This document shows positions 33,488 to 42,725 of a stretch of DNA of 42,777 nucleotides, one piece after another. A program made the translations under genes and the position numbers. Numbering within the stretch: the first letter of the stretch is position 1; every line of letters begins with the position of its first letter. The DNA lies in the NCBI RefSeq assembly GCF_001435975.1, contig NZ_AYYR01000083.1, positions 1 to 42,777 on the forward strand. The letters are read 5' to 3'. The stretch comes from Secundilactobacillus collinoides DSM 20515 = JCM 1123. GTDB taxonomy: Bacteria > Bacillota > Bacilli > Lactobacillales > Lactobacillaceae. The notes under the pieces were generated by a model. That model ran no database searches. It saw only the letters and a list, made by a program, of their open reading frames with translations, and was not told the DNA's origin.

Positions 33488-35202
33488 GTCAAAACAAACC
33501 AGAACTCGCGGCGGAGACGACCGCTAAAAAAAGACGTCGGTTATCTGTCAAGTGGAAATGGGCGCTGGGCACCGCAACCGGCGTCTTTATCATCTTTATC
33601 GTCTTTTCTTGGCTCTTGTATTCGGGCTTATCCGGCGTGCTGCTCAGCCAGGAACGCAGTCACGTCAATAGTACGCTCACAACCGTTCAGAGCCGCTTAG
33701 ATAATTTGCAGGGGCACTTTAATAAAACAACCGTGGCGTCAGAATTACAACCGACGCTTGACCAGCCGAGTGGATCAGTGAGTGGTGAGACGAATATTTA
33801 TTCCAGCAATCTGATCACTGACCTTTCACGAGATAGCACCGTTGTGACGGTCTATAACGCGCAGAAAGAAGAAGTCTTTTCTTCGCGGAGTAAACAGTTT
33901 AAAACCGGCAAGTTAACGCATAAGCGTCATTTGTCACGAGTGAATAAAGACGGGTTTTCAGGTCTGGTTGGCCGAGCGCCAATTTATACCAGTAACAGCC
34001 ATAAACTCCTCGGTTACGTGCAAGTTACCAATTCTCTTCAGGAGTACAAATCTGCACAACAGCGGTTTGCAATGATCTTGCTTGTATTGCTGATCTCAGC
34101 CGTCTTTGTAGCGGCGGTCTTTAGTTACCTGCTGTCAGCCTACCTGTTAAGGCCAATCGATGATCTAAACGCCACCATGCGGGCTGTCCGTTCTGATCCG
34201 CAGTCGGAAGAACGGGTGCCTGAAACTCGGCGCAATGATGAATTGTCTGATCTGACAACGCTGTTTAACGACATGTTGGACCAAATGCAGCGCTACATCG
34301 ACCAGCAGCAACAATTCGTGGAAGATGTTTCCCATGAATTGCGGACACCAGTGGCCGTCATTCAAGGTCACATTGAAATGCTGCAGCGGTGGGGCAAGGA
34401 TGATCCGGAAGTCTTGAACGAGTCGCTGAGTGCGGCCATGCAGGAAACCAAACGGATGCAGAGTCTGGTCAGCGAAATGCTTGATTTAACTCGCGCTGAA
34501 CAAATCGAGATCACCTTGAACCACGAAACCACGGATGTGAAGGAAGTCGTTAATCAGGTCTTTAACGATTTCAAGATGATTCATCCTGATTTTATGTTTA
34601 TTTTGGATGATGACGTGGAAAAACACGCTTACTCGCAAATTTACCGAAATCATCTTGAACAGGTGTTGATTATTTTGCTGGACAATGCTGTGAAGTATTC
34701 TGTGAAGCGCAAAGAAATTCACATGTCGCTGTCTGAGGGTGGTCACACCGTCGAAATTGCCGTTCAGGATTTTGGGGAAGGCATTTCACAAGAAAACATG
34801 AACCGCGTCTTTAACCGGTTCTACCGGGTAGATAAAGCCCGGAGCCGAAATAAAGGCGGTAACGGGCTGGGCCTATCCATTGCTCAGCGGCTGATTGAGG
34901 CCTACCACGGGAAGATCGCGATTGAAAGTGCCGTGGGTCATGGTTCTATTTTCCAGATTGCCTTGCCGCTGATTTCAGAGACAGAAAAACAGCAGTTGGA
35001 CATCGCTAAAGAAGAGGGACCGAAACCAAAAACCACGCCATTAACGACCAATTTGGGTGCCAACCCAACGGCTGACGAAAGTCGTTCAGATGAAGAACAA
35101 TCGACAAGCCAATCGGATGCCGGAACAGGAATTCCGGGCGTGTACCGCGCTTCGGATGATCCAAGTACCCATGACACTGACAATGATGATGGGCAGCACT
35201 AA
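33484..35202 (+). CDS. Membrane sensor histidine kinase (CovS/ArlS-like)
   Basis: A 572-residue sensor kinase partnering the regulator just upstream. It has a basic N-terminus, TM1 (about 27-50), an extracellular sensor region of about 145 residues, TM2 (about 194-220), a HAMP linker, and the phosphoacceptor H284 in VSHELRTPVAVIQGH. The ATPase domain shows N401 in LLDNAVKYS, DFGEGI and GNGLGLSIA. After the catalytic domain comes an unusual hydrophilic tail of about 70 residues rich in Asp, Ser, Thr and Pro. The terminator at 35227 ends the operon. Confidence 0.92.
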   Translation: MSQNKPELAAETTAKKRRRLSVKWKWALGTATGVFIIFIVFSWLLYSGLSGVLLSQERSHVNSTLTTVQSRLDNLQGHFNKTTVASELQPTLDQPSGSVSGETNIYSSNLITDLSRDSTVVTVYNAQKEEVFSSRSKQFKTGKLTHKRHLSRVNKDGFSGLVGRAPIYTSNSHKLLGYVQVTNSLQEYKSAQQRFAMILLVLLISAVFVAAVFSYLLSAYLLRPIDDLNATMRAVRSDPQSEERVPETRRNDELSDLTTLFNDMLDQMQRYIDQQQQFVEDVSHELRTPVAVIQGHIEMLQRWGKDDPEVLNESLSAAMQETKRMQSLVSEMLDLTRAEQIEITLNHETTDVKEVVNQVFNDFKMIHPDFMFILDDDVEKHAYSQIYRNHLEQVLIILLDNAVKYSVKRKEIHMSLSEGGHTVEIAVQDFGEGISQENMNRVFNRFYRVDKARSRNKGGNGLGLSIAQRLIEAYHGKIAIESAVGHGSIFQIALPLISETEKQQLDIAKEEGPKPKTTPLTTNLGANPTADESRSDEEQSTSQSDAGTGIPGVYRASDDPSTHDTDNDDGQH

Positions 35203-35226
35203 CAGATCGAATTAAAGTTAAGCTAA

Positions 35227-35277
35227 CAAAAAATCTCAACTAAAGGCCATTTTTGATGGCTTCAGTTGAGATTTTTT
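35227..35277. terminator. Bidirectional terminator
   Basis: AAAAAATCTCAACT pairs with AGTTGAGATTTTTT around an inner GGCCAT/ATGGC stem. It lies between the kinase gene (+) and yidC (-), and has A/T runs suited to both directions. Confidence 0.9.
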
Positions 35278-35398
35278 GTCTTGGTTTGTTGCGGGTAACA
35301 GCTGTAATGGCTGGCTTAAAAAACTATATGATATCTAAGCAGGACTACAGTGTTTATTTATCACGTCCAGTTTGACTAGTCTGGGCCATAATAAACGA

Positions 35399-36328
35399 TT
35401 AGTGATGCCGTTGCTTACCAGCGTTGCGTTGACGATTCTTTTTATCAACCGTTTCGGCTTTAGTGGCTGCTGGTTGACCTTCAGCAGCGGTTGTTGCAGC
35501 GAGGGCCGGCATTGGTTCTTCGACGATCTTCGGTGGATTCTTTTTCATTTCCGCTTCGATCTCACGCCGGATCCGCGGCCGATACAGGTTGATAATAATC
35601 GTTTGGATGCAGGCGAAGATCCCACCGATAAAGAAGTAGAGACCTAACCCGGCGTTGGCTGAGATAGTGAAGAACAGAATGAACACGGGACTGATAACCA
35701 TGGTGACCCGCATTTGTTTTTGCTGTTCCTTTGGCATCCCAATCATTGACAGATACCCTTGAAGCAGGTAGGCAACGAATGATAGGACAGCCAGTAAAAT
35801 AGAAGATTTACCAAGCGGAATGCCCATAAATGAAGATGAAGATAATTCTGGTGAATACTGGATGGCTGCGTACAACGCCGCGAAAATCGGCATTTGAATC
35901 AGCAATGGTAAACACCCGATACCGCCAGTCATACTAATACCGTTGTCACGATATAACTGCATCATGGCTTGACCGGCTGCCGCTTGATCTTCTTGCGTAG
36001 TGGCAGCTTTTTGCCGTTTTTGCAAAGCGGTCAGCTGCGGCTTAATAGCCGCCATTTTTTCTTGTTGAACAGTCGAACTGCGCATTTGACGAACCATCAG
36101 CGGCAGCAGCACCAATCGGACGACCACCGTTAACACGATAATGGCCAACCCGTATGAGTGGCCTAAGAAGTTGGCCATCCATTCCATGACGTGCTGACCG
36201 GGAATGGCAAGGTAATCGTAAACGATCCCGTATGGCTTGCCACCCTTAGTTCGTTGCACGCACCCGCTCAAAACGAGCAGGAGACCCGCTAAGGCAATGC
36301 CTAAGCGTAAACGTTTATTTGATTTCAT
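35399..36328 (-). CDS. yidC: Membrane protein insertase YidC/OxaA, lipoprotein form
   Basis: Inserts and folds membrane proteins alone or with SecYEG. The 309-residue precursor has a lipoprotein signal with lipobox VLSGC (C23), then five hydrophobic segments around residues 58-80, 133-155, 173-195, 208-228 and 232-250. The charged cytoplasmic loop after the first contains the conserved-type R71 in VVVRLVLLPL. The tail (about 255-309) is rich in Ala, Lys and Arg, ending in RNAGKQRHH, and should touch ribosomes as in YidC2-type proteins. Probably cotranscribed with the acylphosphatase gene upstream of it on the minus strand. Confidence 0.94.
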   Translation of the reverse strand: MKSNKRLRLGIALAGLLLVLSGCVQRTKGGKPYGIVYDYLAIPGQHVMEWMANFLGHSYGLAIIVLTVVVRLVLLPLMVRQMRSSTVQQEKMAAIKPQLTALQKRQKAATTQEDQAAAGQAMMQLYRDNGISMTGGIGCLPLLIQMPIFAALYAAIQYSPELSSSSFMGIPLGKSSILLAVLSFVAYLLQGYLSMIGMPKEQQKQMRVTMVISPVFILFFTISANAGLGLYFFIGGIFACIQTIIINLYRPRIRREIEAEMKKNPPKIVEEPMPALAATTAAEGQPAATKAETVDKKNRQRNAGKQRHH

Positions 36329-36421
36329 TTGTTAGTTGTCAATCCCCTTTATAAAAATATTGCAGTCTTCACAATTTGCTTAACGCAACACCATAAATAT
36401 TACTTGAATTAAGGTCATTTT

Positions 36422-36694
36422 TCAATTGGTAATGTTAAATTCATGCCACACGGGTGCTTGGGTCGCCTCAACTTGGACTTGCGTGACCACAGCATAGGGC
36501 GATGGCGAGCGTTTAAGTGCCGCAACAAATGCTGCGAGCGTCTCGGTATCAGCCTGTGCCAAAATGGCCACGGATCCATCGCGCTCGTTTTTAACCCAGC
36601 CAGTGACTTGTAATTCATCCGCCAAACGTTTCGTTGACCAGCGGAACCCAACGCCCTGCACCCGACCAATAACAGAAATTAATTGCGATGCCAT
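36422..36694 (-). CDS. acyP: Acylphosphatase
   Basis: A 90-residue enzyme that hydrolyses acyl phosphates. The catalytic arginine and phosphate loop are in GRVQGVGFRW (10-19, R18) and the catalytic asparagine in GWVKNERDGSV (N36). Length is exactly that of the family. It is divergent from the neighbouring RNA methyltransferase gene, with only 66 bases between the starts, a pairing common in Firmicutes. Confidence 0.95.
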   Translation of the reverse strand: MASQLISVIGRVQGVGFRWSTKRLADELQVTGWVKNERDGSVAILAQADTETLAAFVAALKRSPSPYAVVTQVQVEATQAPVWHEFNITN

Positions 36695-36760
36695 ATATTC
36701 ACCTTCTAAATCGTGCTAGTATGTATATATGGTAACAAAAATCGGAAAGAAGAGGTGGAC

Positions 36761-37531
36761 ATGATCGAAAAGATTACGTCAACACAGAATGCAAAGGTCA
36801 AAAAATGGCAACATTTAACAACAAAAAAGGGTCATCAAAAATATCATCAATATCTCGTGGAGGGCTGGCACACAGTCGGCAATGCATTGACTGCGCACGA
36901 ACCCGTTCAAACGCTGATTGCCACTGGCGAACAGCTTGATGCACATCAAAACGACTTGCCTGATACGATCGAACAAATTGAAATTACTGAAGAAATTGCC
37001 AAGAAACTAACGGATACGGTAACACCGCAGGGTATCTTTGCTGTGGTAAACATCACGGCTGCTACCCGGGTGGCGCCGGCCGGTGCTGATGGTGCTTGGC
37101 TGCTGCTGGACCGGATTCAAGACCCAGGCAACATCGGCACCATGGTCCGGACCGCTGACGCAGCAGGCTTTACTGGCATTGTCTTTGGCAAAGGGACCTC
37201 CAGTCGTTTTAATCCGAAAGTGATTCGCTCGATGCAGGGCAGCCAGTTTCACGTGCAGTTGACCGAGGGCGATTTGACAGAGTGGCTGCAAACCTTTCAG
37301 ACTGCCAACAAGCCGGTCTACGGTACAGCCCTGAACAAGGACGCCAAAAACTTCCGCGATGTTACAGCGGGCAACGACTTCGGCCTGATTATGGGTAATG
37401 AAGGCCAAGGCATGGCACCTGAGTTGATGACGCAAACGACTGAAAATCTCTACATCCCTATCAAGGGTAACGCAGAGTCATTGAATGTGGCGATTGCTGC
37501 TGGGGTTTTGATGTTTCAACTGAATCAGTAG
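36761..37531 (+). CDS. TrmH/SpoU family RNA methyltransferase
   Basis: A 256-residue SPOUT-class 2'-O-methyltransferase. An N-terminal substrate-binding domain (about 1-95) precedes the knotted catalytic domain with motif 1 DPGNIGTMVRTADAAGF, motif 2 GLIMGNEGQGM and motif 3 IPIKGNAESLNVAIAAGVLMF. The target RNA (tRNA or 23S rRNA) cannot be told from sequence. I start at the ATG at 36761, after AGAGGTG; an upstream in-frame start at 36713 lies in the promoter region. Confidence 0.92.
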   Translation: MIEKITSTQNAKVKKWQHLTTKKGHQKYHQYLVEGWHTVGNALTAHEPVQTLIATGEQLDAHQNDLPDTIEQIEITEEIAKKLTDTVTPQGIFAVVNITAATRVAPAGADGAWLLLDRIQDPGNIGTMVRTADAAGFTGIVFGKGTSSRFNPKVIRSMQGSQFHVQLTEGDLTEWLQTFQTANKPVYGTALNKDAKNFRDVTAGNDFGLIMGNEGQGMAPELMTQTTENLYIPIKGNAESLNVAIAAGVLMFQLNQ

Positions 37532-37880
37532 TGTACGTGAAATCGGAAATTCGGTGAAAAATGATCATCTAGGGTGCCGGATAGACCATTATGGCACTGT
37601 GCTTGTTAATGAAGATGGCTGGTATTGTGAGCAAAATGATCGGCTGGAAAATTTGCGGGGACTGCTGCCATGCCATAGGTAAGGCATTGGTTTGTGTTAA
37701 GAACAGGACTGCCAATTTGGCCGGTGATCAGGGCAACGGCGCTATTTACGACGCGGTTTACTGGGCGCCGCTTTACTGCTGTGACGAAATGGACACTTGC
37801 CTGTTCTTGGTCACCAGTTTGAATGCATCATAGCCTTCAAGCGGTGACCTTTAGGTTTATTTAATCGAATAAAGGGCCAT
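37532..37880. other. Gap, possible decayed gene
   Basis: About 350 bases without a supported gene. The 80-codon + frame at 37591-37833 has no ribosome binding site or recognisable content. The minus strand gives two gene-like stretches in different frames interrupted by stops, suggesting a degraded coding region. Confidence 0.35.
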
Positions 37881-37885
37881 TTTAC

Positions 37886-37914
37886 TTGTTATTTGTAACA
37901 AAATTCAGTATAGT
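37886..37914 (+). promoter_or_regulatory. Promoter with overlapping palindrome before the HD-domain gene
   Basis: TTGTTA (37886-37891) and TATAGT (37909-37914) are 17 bases apart. The -35 is also the left arm of the palindrome TTGTTA-TTTG-TAACAA (37886-37901), a likely operator. Confidence 0.6.
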
Positions 37915-37952
37915 ATGTCTAAATGAACTTACTTAAGCAAAGGAAGCGTTCT

Positions 37953-38465
37953 ATGAAGACCAATGATTGGCGTACAGACACAGAATATATCGCTTTAGTG
38001 GACGACTTACTGGCAAAGCCAGAAGTGCAGAAATTGGGCAACTACACGCAGCACCACCATTCTGACCGACTCACACATTCGATCTCAGTGTCTTACGATA
38101 GTTACTTAATTGCTAAAAAACATGGCCTAAACACCCGGGCAGTCGCTCGGGCGGGGCTGCTGCATGATTTATTCTACTATGACTGGCGCACCACCAAGTT
38201 TAACTTGGGCTCTCACGCCTTCATCCATCCGCGGGTCGCACTACGTAACGCGGAGAAGCTGACTGAACTGACCCCAATGGAAAAGGATATTATCCTGAAA
38301 CACATGTGGGGTGCCACGGCGGCCATGCCAAAGTATCGCGAAAGTGTTGTGGTCAGCCTAGTTGACGACTATGATGCGATTCACGAATTTTTCAGCCCAT
38401 TGCGGGCACGGGTCAGCCAATGGAATATGAAGCGATTAAAACAAGCTTTATTTGATAACAAATAG
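37953..38465 (+). CDS. HD-domain phosphohydrolase-like protein
   Basis: A 170-residue HD-domain protein: HHHSDRLTHSISVSY supplies the first histidine, GLLHDLFYYDW the HD pair, and later histidines and an aspartate occur in LKHMWG and LVDDYDAI. The family acts on phosphate esters or nucleotides; no specific substrate can be given. I start at the ATG at 37953 behind AAAGGAAG; the frame extends 10 codons further upstream without a site. It is followed 27 bases later by the HxlR-type regulator gene, and the two probably share the palindrome-bearing promoter. Confidence 0.85.
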   Translation: MKTNDWRTDTEYIALVDDLLAKPEVQKLGNYTQHHHSDRLTHSISVSYDSYLIAKKHGLNTRAVARAGLLHDLFYYDWRTTKFNLGSHAFIHPRVALRNAEKLTELTPMEKDIILKHMWGATAAMPKYRESVVVSLVDDYDAIHEFFSPLRARVSQWNMKRLKQALFDNK

Positions 38466-38492
38466 TATGAGATTAAAACAGGGGGTGTTAAG

Positions 38493-38885
38493 ATGGATCA
38501 AACCTTAACGCAAGGATTAGTGGATATTGACAATTTTGAACTTTGTCCGAAGTTTGAACAAACGTTTAGCATTTTAGGTAAGAAGTGGAACGGACTGATT
38601 ATCGATGTTTTGTTGAATCTTGGTCCGCAGCGGTTTAAGGATATTGCTGGAAAGGTGACGAAGTGCTCTGATCGGGTGTTAGTCGAACGCCTGAAAGAAC
38701 TCGAAACTAACGGTATCGTTGTGCGTAATACGTACGATGATTCGTCACTGATTGAATACGCCCTCACTGAAAAGGGTCAGGATCTTGCCGGCGTCATGAA
38801 AACGGTGCACAGTTGGTCAGAAAAATGGAACCAATTGGACACTGCCGGCGCGCAAGAGGTTGACCAATGCCATCAACCGCTGTAA
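38493..38885 (+). CDS. HxlR-family transcriptional regulator
   Basis: A 130-residue winged-helix regulator. The sequence CPKFEQTFSILGKKWNGLIIDVLL (from C18) and the helix-turn-helix region RFKDIAGKVTKCSDRVLVERLKELETNGIV are characteristic of the HxlR/MarR-like group, whose members often sense aldehydes, quinones or disulfide stress through a conserved N-terminal cysteine, here C18. Its own targets are unknown; autoregulation at the palindrome upstream of the HD-domain gene is a reasonable guess. Its 3' end carries the promoter of the pheS T-box. Confidence 0.9.
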   Translation: MDQTLTQGLVDIDNFELCPKFEQTFSILGKKWNGLIIDVLLNLGPQRFKDIAGKVTKCSDRVLVERLKELETNGIVVRNTYDDSSLIEYALTEKGQDLAGVMKTVHSWSEKWNQLDTAGAQEVDQCHQPL

Positions 38886-38888
38886 ACT
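38860..38888 (+). promoter_or_regulatory. Promoter of the pheST T-box transcript
   Basis: TTGACC (38860-38865) and TAAACT (38883-38888) with a 17-base spacer. It overlaps the end of the HxlR gene. Confidence 0.65.
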
Positions 38889-38894
38889 AGTTGT

Positions 38895-39161
38895 TGTGCA
38901 AAAATTGAATTAAATGCCTTAACGAAAGAGCAGTAGGTTCAGCGCCGACCCCAGAGAGAAAACCAGGTCACTGGAAGGTTTTTGGTTGGTTAGGATCGAA
39001 TTCACTTTCAGAGCAGAGATTGGGCGTCGCAGTCATTATTGACCGCCACAAAAAATCTTCCGGTTGATTAACCGTTATTAAATTACCGAGTGTACTTATT
39101 GATAAGTAAACAAGGGTGGTACCGCGAAAGCTTCGTCCCTTTATTTGGGGCGGAGTTTTTT
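38895..39161 (+). promoter_or_regulatory. Phenylalanine T-box leader of pheST
   Basis: Senses uncharged tRNA-Phe. The T-box GGGTGGTACCGCG is at 39114-39126. A TTC phenylalanine codon followed by A (39001-39003) sits just before CTTTC, which can pair with GAAAG at 38924-38928 to close Stem I. The AGAGAGA motif lies at 38953-38959. The terminator CTTCGTCCC/GGGGCGGAG plus seven T spans about 39131-39161. TGGT in the bulge fits an A discriminator base. Confidence 0.92.
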
Positions 39162-39184
39162 TATTTTGTTAAGGAGGATCAGGA

Positions 39185-40231
39185 ATGACACTTAGAGATC
39201 AGTTGGAAAAAATCCGTGAAGAACGGAAACAGAGTATCCACGATGTTGATGACCTTAAAAAACTTGATGACCTGCGGGTGCAGTTATTAGGTAAAAAGGG
39301 TCCCATTACCCAAGCATTACGCAGTATGAAGGACTTGCCCGCAGACGAACGGCCAAGTTTTGGTCAGTTTGCAAACAAGGTTCGTGATGAACTGAAGAAC
39401 GCCATCGATGACCGCAATGGCGAATTACAACAGGCAGCCCTGAATTTTAAATTACAACACGAAAAAATTGACGTGACGTTACCAGGCGCCCCAGTGATGC
39501 AGGGTCAACCGCACGTCATTCAACAAATTGTTGATCAACTCGAAGACCTCTTCATGGGCATGGGCTACCAGGTATTAAGCGGTCCTGAAGTTGAAGAAGA
39601 CAAGTACAACTTCGAAATGATGAACCTCCCAAAGGATCACCCAGCGCGGGACATGCAGGATACATTCTACATCACAAAGGAAATCTTGATGCGGACTCAA
39701 ACGTCGCCAATGCAGGCGCGGACGTTGGAAAAACACGATTTCAGCAAGGGACCGTTGAAAATGATCTCCCCAGGTGTTGTTTACCGGCGAGATACCGATG
39801 ACCCAACCCACTCTCACCAATTCCACCAAGCTGAGGGGCTTGTGATCGACAAGCACATCACCATGGCTGATTTGAAGGGGACCTTGGAATTAGTTGCCCA
39901 CACCTTGTTTGGTGACCGGTTTGATGTTCGTTTACGACCAAGCTATTTCCCATTTACGGAACCTTCCGTTGAAGCAGATATTACCTGCTTTAACTGTGGC
40001 GGTAAGGGCTGCAGCGTCTGCAAGCACACTGGCTGGATCGAAGTTCTGGGTGCCGGTATGGTGCACCCGAACGTGTTGAAGATGGCCGGCGTTGACCCGA
40101 ATGTATTCGGTGGCTTTGCCTTTGGTCTTGGCCCCGATCGGTTTGCAATGCTGAAATACGGTGTTGACGATATCCGGAACTTCTACTTAAACGACGTCCG
40201 GTTCCTCACCCAATTTGCTAAGAAAGGATAA
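39185..40231 (+). CDS. pheS: Phenylalanyl-tRNA synthetase alpha subunit
   Basis: Catalytic subunit of the alpha2-beta2 enzyme charging tRNA-Phe. The 348-residue protein has an N-terminal coiled-coil tRNA-binding arm (about 1-90), then the class II core with motif 2 [26 protein letters not shown] and motif 3 [14 protein letters not shown], plus the phenylalanine pocket region [11 protein letters not shown]. The [17 protein letters not shown] segment is the usual cysteine-rich loop of bacterial PheS. The ATG follows AAGGAGGA; pheT starts eight bases after the stop. Confidence 0.97.
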   Translation: MTLRDQLEKIREERKQSIHDVDDLKKLDDLRVQLLGKKGPITQALRSMKDLPADERPSFGQFANKVRDELKNAIDDRNGELQQAALNFKLQHEKIDVTLPGAPVMQGQPHVIQQIVDQLEDLFMGMGYQVLSGPEVEEDKYNFEMMNLPKDHPARDMQDTFYITKEILMRTQTSPMQARTLEKHDFSKGPLKMISPGVVYRRDTDDPTHSHQFHQAEGLVIDKHITMADLKGTLELVAHTLFGDRFDVRLRPSYFPFTEPSVEADITCFNCGGKGCSVCKHTGWIEVLGAGMVHPNVLKMAGVDPNVFGGFAFGLGPDRFAMLKYGVDDIRNFYLNDVRFLTQFAKKG

Positions 40232-40239
40232 TCTAACCA

Positions 40240-42651
40240 ATGAAAATTTCTTACAGCTGGTTAAAAGAGTATTTAGATATTGACGTACCGGCAAAGGACT
40301 TAGCAGAAAAAATCGAACGGGGTTCCGTTGAAATTGATTCTGTTGAAAAGCCCAGCGATGGTCTAAAAAAAATTGTGGTGGGCGAAGTCATGTTCATGGA
40401 ACCGCACCCTGATTCAGACCACTTGAATGTCTGTCAAGTTGACGTTGGCGAAGATGACCTTTCTCAGATTGTCTGCGGTGCCCCTAACGTTGCTCCGGGT
40501 CATAAGGTGATCGTTGCTTTACCCGGGTCGCGTATCGGCGGCAACGTGAAGATCAAGCGGTCTAAGATGCGCGGCGTCACCTCAAACGGGATGATTTGTG
40601 CCTTAGACGAAATCGGGTTCAGCAAGGATGTTGTCCCAAAGGAATGGGCTGACGGTATCTACTTCATGCCCGATGATGCTGAAATCGGGGCACCCGTTTT
40701 CTCTTATCTGGGGATGGATGATGATCTGATCGATGTTGACGTGACGCCAAACCGTGGTGATATGCTGAGCGTGTACGGCGTGACCAATGACGTGGCCGCT
40801 CTTTACGATAAAACAGCGAACCTTAACCACCCGAGTGTGACCGAGATCGGCGAAAAGGCGGCTGACCAAGTTTCAATGGACACGAATGCCGACCTTGCGC
40901 CGATTTACAAGATGCGGATCGTCAAGAACGTCAAAATCAAGCCAAGTCCACGCTGGTTGCAAATCAAATTGTGGAACGCTGGCGTTCGGCCCATCAACAA
41001 CGTGGTTGACGTCACAAACTACATTTTGTTGAAGTATGGTCAACCGTTACATGCGTTCGATTTTAATAAAATCAAGGGCAATACTGTTGTGACTCGTCAT
41101 GCGCGCGCTGGTGAAAAGCTCACCACGCTGGATGAAGAGGAACACGATCTTGATGAAAACGACATTGTGATTGCGGATGTTGACAAACCCATTGCACTTG
41201 CTGGTGTCATGGGCGGGTTCAATTCACGGATCGATGACGATACGACGACGGTTGCCATCGAATCGGCTGTGTTCCAACCAACGTTGATCCGAAAGACTGC
41301 GCAACGGCATAACCTGCACACGGATGCTTCTCAACGCTTTGAACGCGGTGTGAACCACGGCGGCGTTGCTGAAGCTCTGGATGCAGCGGCCCAAATGATG
41401 GATGAATTGGCTGATGGTGATGTTTTGACTGGTATCGTTACTGGCGCTGAATACGATGTAAAGGACGTTGTTGTTGATGTGACCCTGAGCCGTGTGAACC
41501 ATGTTCTGGGGACCGACTTATCAGCGGATGATGTTGAAGCAATCTTTAAACGGCTTGGTTTTGGCGTGTCAGTTAGCGGGGAGACCTTTACTGTGACTGT
41601 ACCGCCGCGCCGTTGGGACATTCACATTGAAGCTGATTTGCTTGAAGAAGTTGCGCGGATCTACGGCTATGATGAAATTCCATCAACCCTGCCAAGCGGC
41701 CCAACCACACTAGGTGTGCTGACCGATAAGCAACGGCTCATCCGGGCATCTCGCAGTCTGTTGGAAGGCTTTGGCTTGAATCAGGCCATCTCCTATGCAC
41801 TGACAACCCATGAAAAAGCGCAACAGTTCTTAATGCGCGATACTGAAACGACTGAATTGAGTTGGCCAATGACGACCGACCACACGACCCTGCGTGAAAA
41901 CTTGGTGAGCGGGCTGCTGGATGACGTTGCTTACAATAACGCTCGTCACGTCAACGACATTGCCCTCTACGAACAAGGTCGGGTCTTCTACCGCGAGCCA
42001 GAAGACGTCCGGCCAAGTGAGCAGGAGCATATCGCCGGGGTGATCAGCGGTGAATTGACACCGACAAGCTGGCAGCACAGCAAAGCTCAAAAGGTTGATT
42101 TCTATCAGCTGAAGGGTATCGTTGAACAATTTCTGGCTAACCTGGATGTTGAGGGCGATGTGACTTTCGAAGCCACTGACAAATACCCTGATTTGCATCC
42201 CGGCCGGACCGCTGATATTTCGATCCACGGCCACTATGTCGGCTTTATTGGTCAGGTCCATCCAACAGTTGAAGCAGCATACAAGATCAAGGAATCCTAC
42301 GTATTTGAACTTAATTTGGATGCTTTGATTGCTATGCCGAAGAAGGCTAACCAGTACGATCCAATCTCGAAGTACCCGGCTGTCTCCCGTGACATTGCGC
42401 TGTTAGTTGACCGGTCTGTCACCAACGATGAGATTTTAGCCAAGATCAATAAGCGAGGCGGTGCTTATCTGAAGTCCGTTCACTTGTTTGATATTTATGC
42501 CGGCAAGAACGTGCCGGCTGGCAAACAATCAATGGCATACACGCTGACGTATCAAAATCCAAATGAGACGTTGACGGATGACGAAGTCAGTCAAGCCTTT
42601 GCAAAGGTTGAAAAGATTTTGACCGAAGATTTGAATGCTGAAATTCGTTAA
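40240..42651 (+). CDS. pheT: Phenylalanyl-tRNA synthetase beta subunit
   Basis: The 803-residue partner of PheS, carrying editing of mischarged Tyr-tRNA and tRNA binding. Domains in order: EMAP-type tRNA-binding OB fold (about 40-155, with HPDSDHLNVCQVD and MRGVTSNGMICALDE, related to YtpR in this window), B3/B4 editing domain (about 210-385), B5 DNA-binding-like domain (about 405-475), the catalytic-like core with GLNQAISYALT, and a C-terminal ferredoxin-fold anticodon-binding domain (about 710-803). Length is standard. Coregulated with pheS by the T-box. Confidence 0.97.
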   Translation: MKISYSWLKEYLDIDVPAKDLAEKIERGSVEIDSVEKPSDGLKKIVVGEVMFMEPHPDSDHLNVCQVDVGEDDLSQIVCGAPNVAPGHKVIVALPGSRIGGNVKIKRSKMRGVTSNGMICALDEIGFSKDVVPKEWADGIYFMPDDAEIGAPVFSYLGMDDDLIDVDVTPNRGDMLSVYGVTNDVAALYDKTANLNHPSVTEIGEKAADQVSMDTNADLAPIYKMRIVKNVKIKPSPRWLQIKLWNAGVRPINNVVDVTNYILLKYGQPLHAFDFNKIKGNTVVTRHARAGEKLTTLDEEEHDLDENDIVIADVDKPIALAGVMGGFNSRIDDDTTTVAIESAVFQPTLIRKTAQRHNLHTDASQRFERGVNHGGVAEALDAAAQMMDELADGDVLTGIVTGAEYDVKDVVVDVTLSRVNHVLGTDLSADDVEAIFKRLGFGVSVSGETFTVTVPPRRWDIHIEADLLEEVARIYGYDEIPSTLPSGPTTLGVLTDKQRLIRASRSLLEGFGLNQAISYALTTHEKAQQFLMRDTETTELSWPMTTDHTTLRENLVSGLLDDVAYNNARHVNDIALYEQGRVFYREPEDVRPSEQEHIAGVISGELTPTSWQHSKAQKVDFYQLKGIVEQFLANLDVEGDVTFEATDKYPDLHPGRTADISIHGHYVGFIGQVHPTVEAAYKIKESYVFELNLDALIAMPKKANQYDPISKYPAVSRDIALLVDRSVTNDEILAKINKRGGAYLKSVHLFDIYAGKNVPAGKQSMAYTLTYQNPNETLTDDEVSQAFAKVEKILTEDLNAEIR

Positions 42652-42693
42652 TTTACCAGCTTAACCTTGAGGGTTGAGTTTCGCAATGTTTTT

Positions 42694-42725
42694 AAAACCG
42701 AGGGTCTGCGGATCCTTGGTTTTTT
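42694..42725 (+). terminator. Terminator of pheST
   Basis: AAAACCGAGGGTC pairs with GATCCTTGGTTTT (two wobbles) around a four-base loop, followed by T residues. It starts 43 bases after the pheT stop. Confidence 0.88.

Noticed and set aside
37591-37833. 80-codon cysteine-rich + strand frame
   Set aside because: No ribosome binding site and no recognisable motif; the region reads better as degraded sequence.
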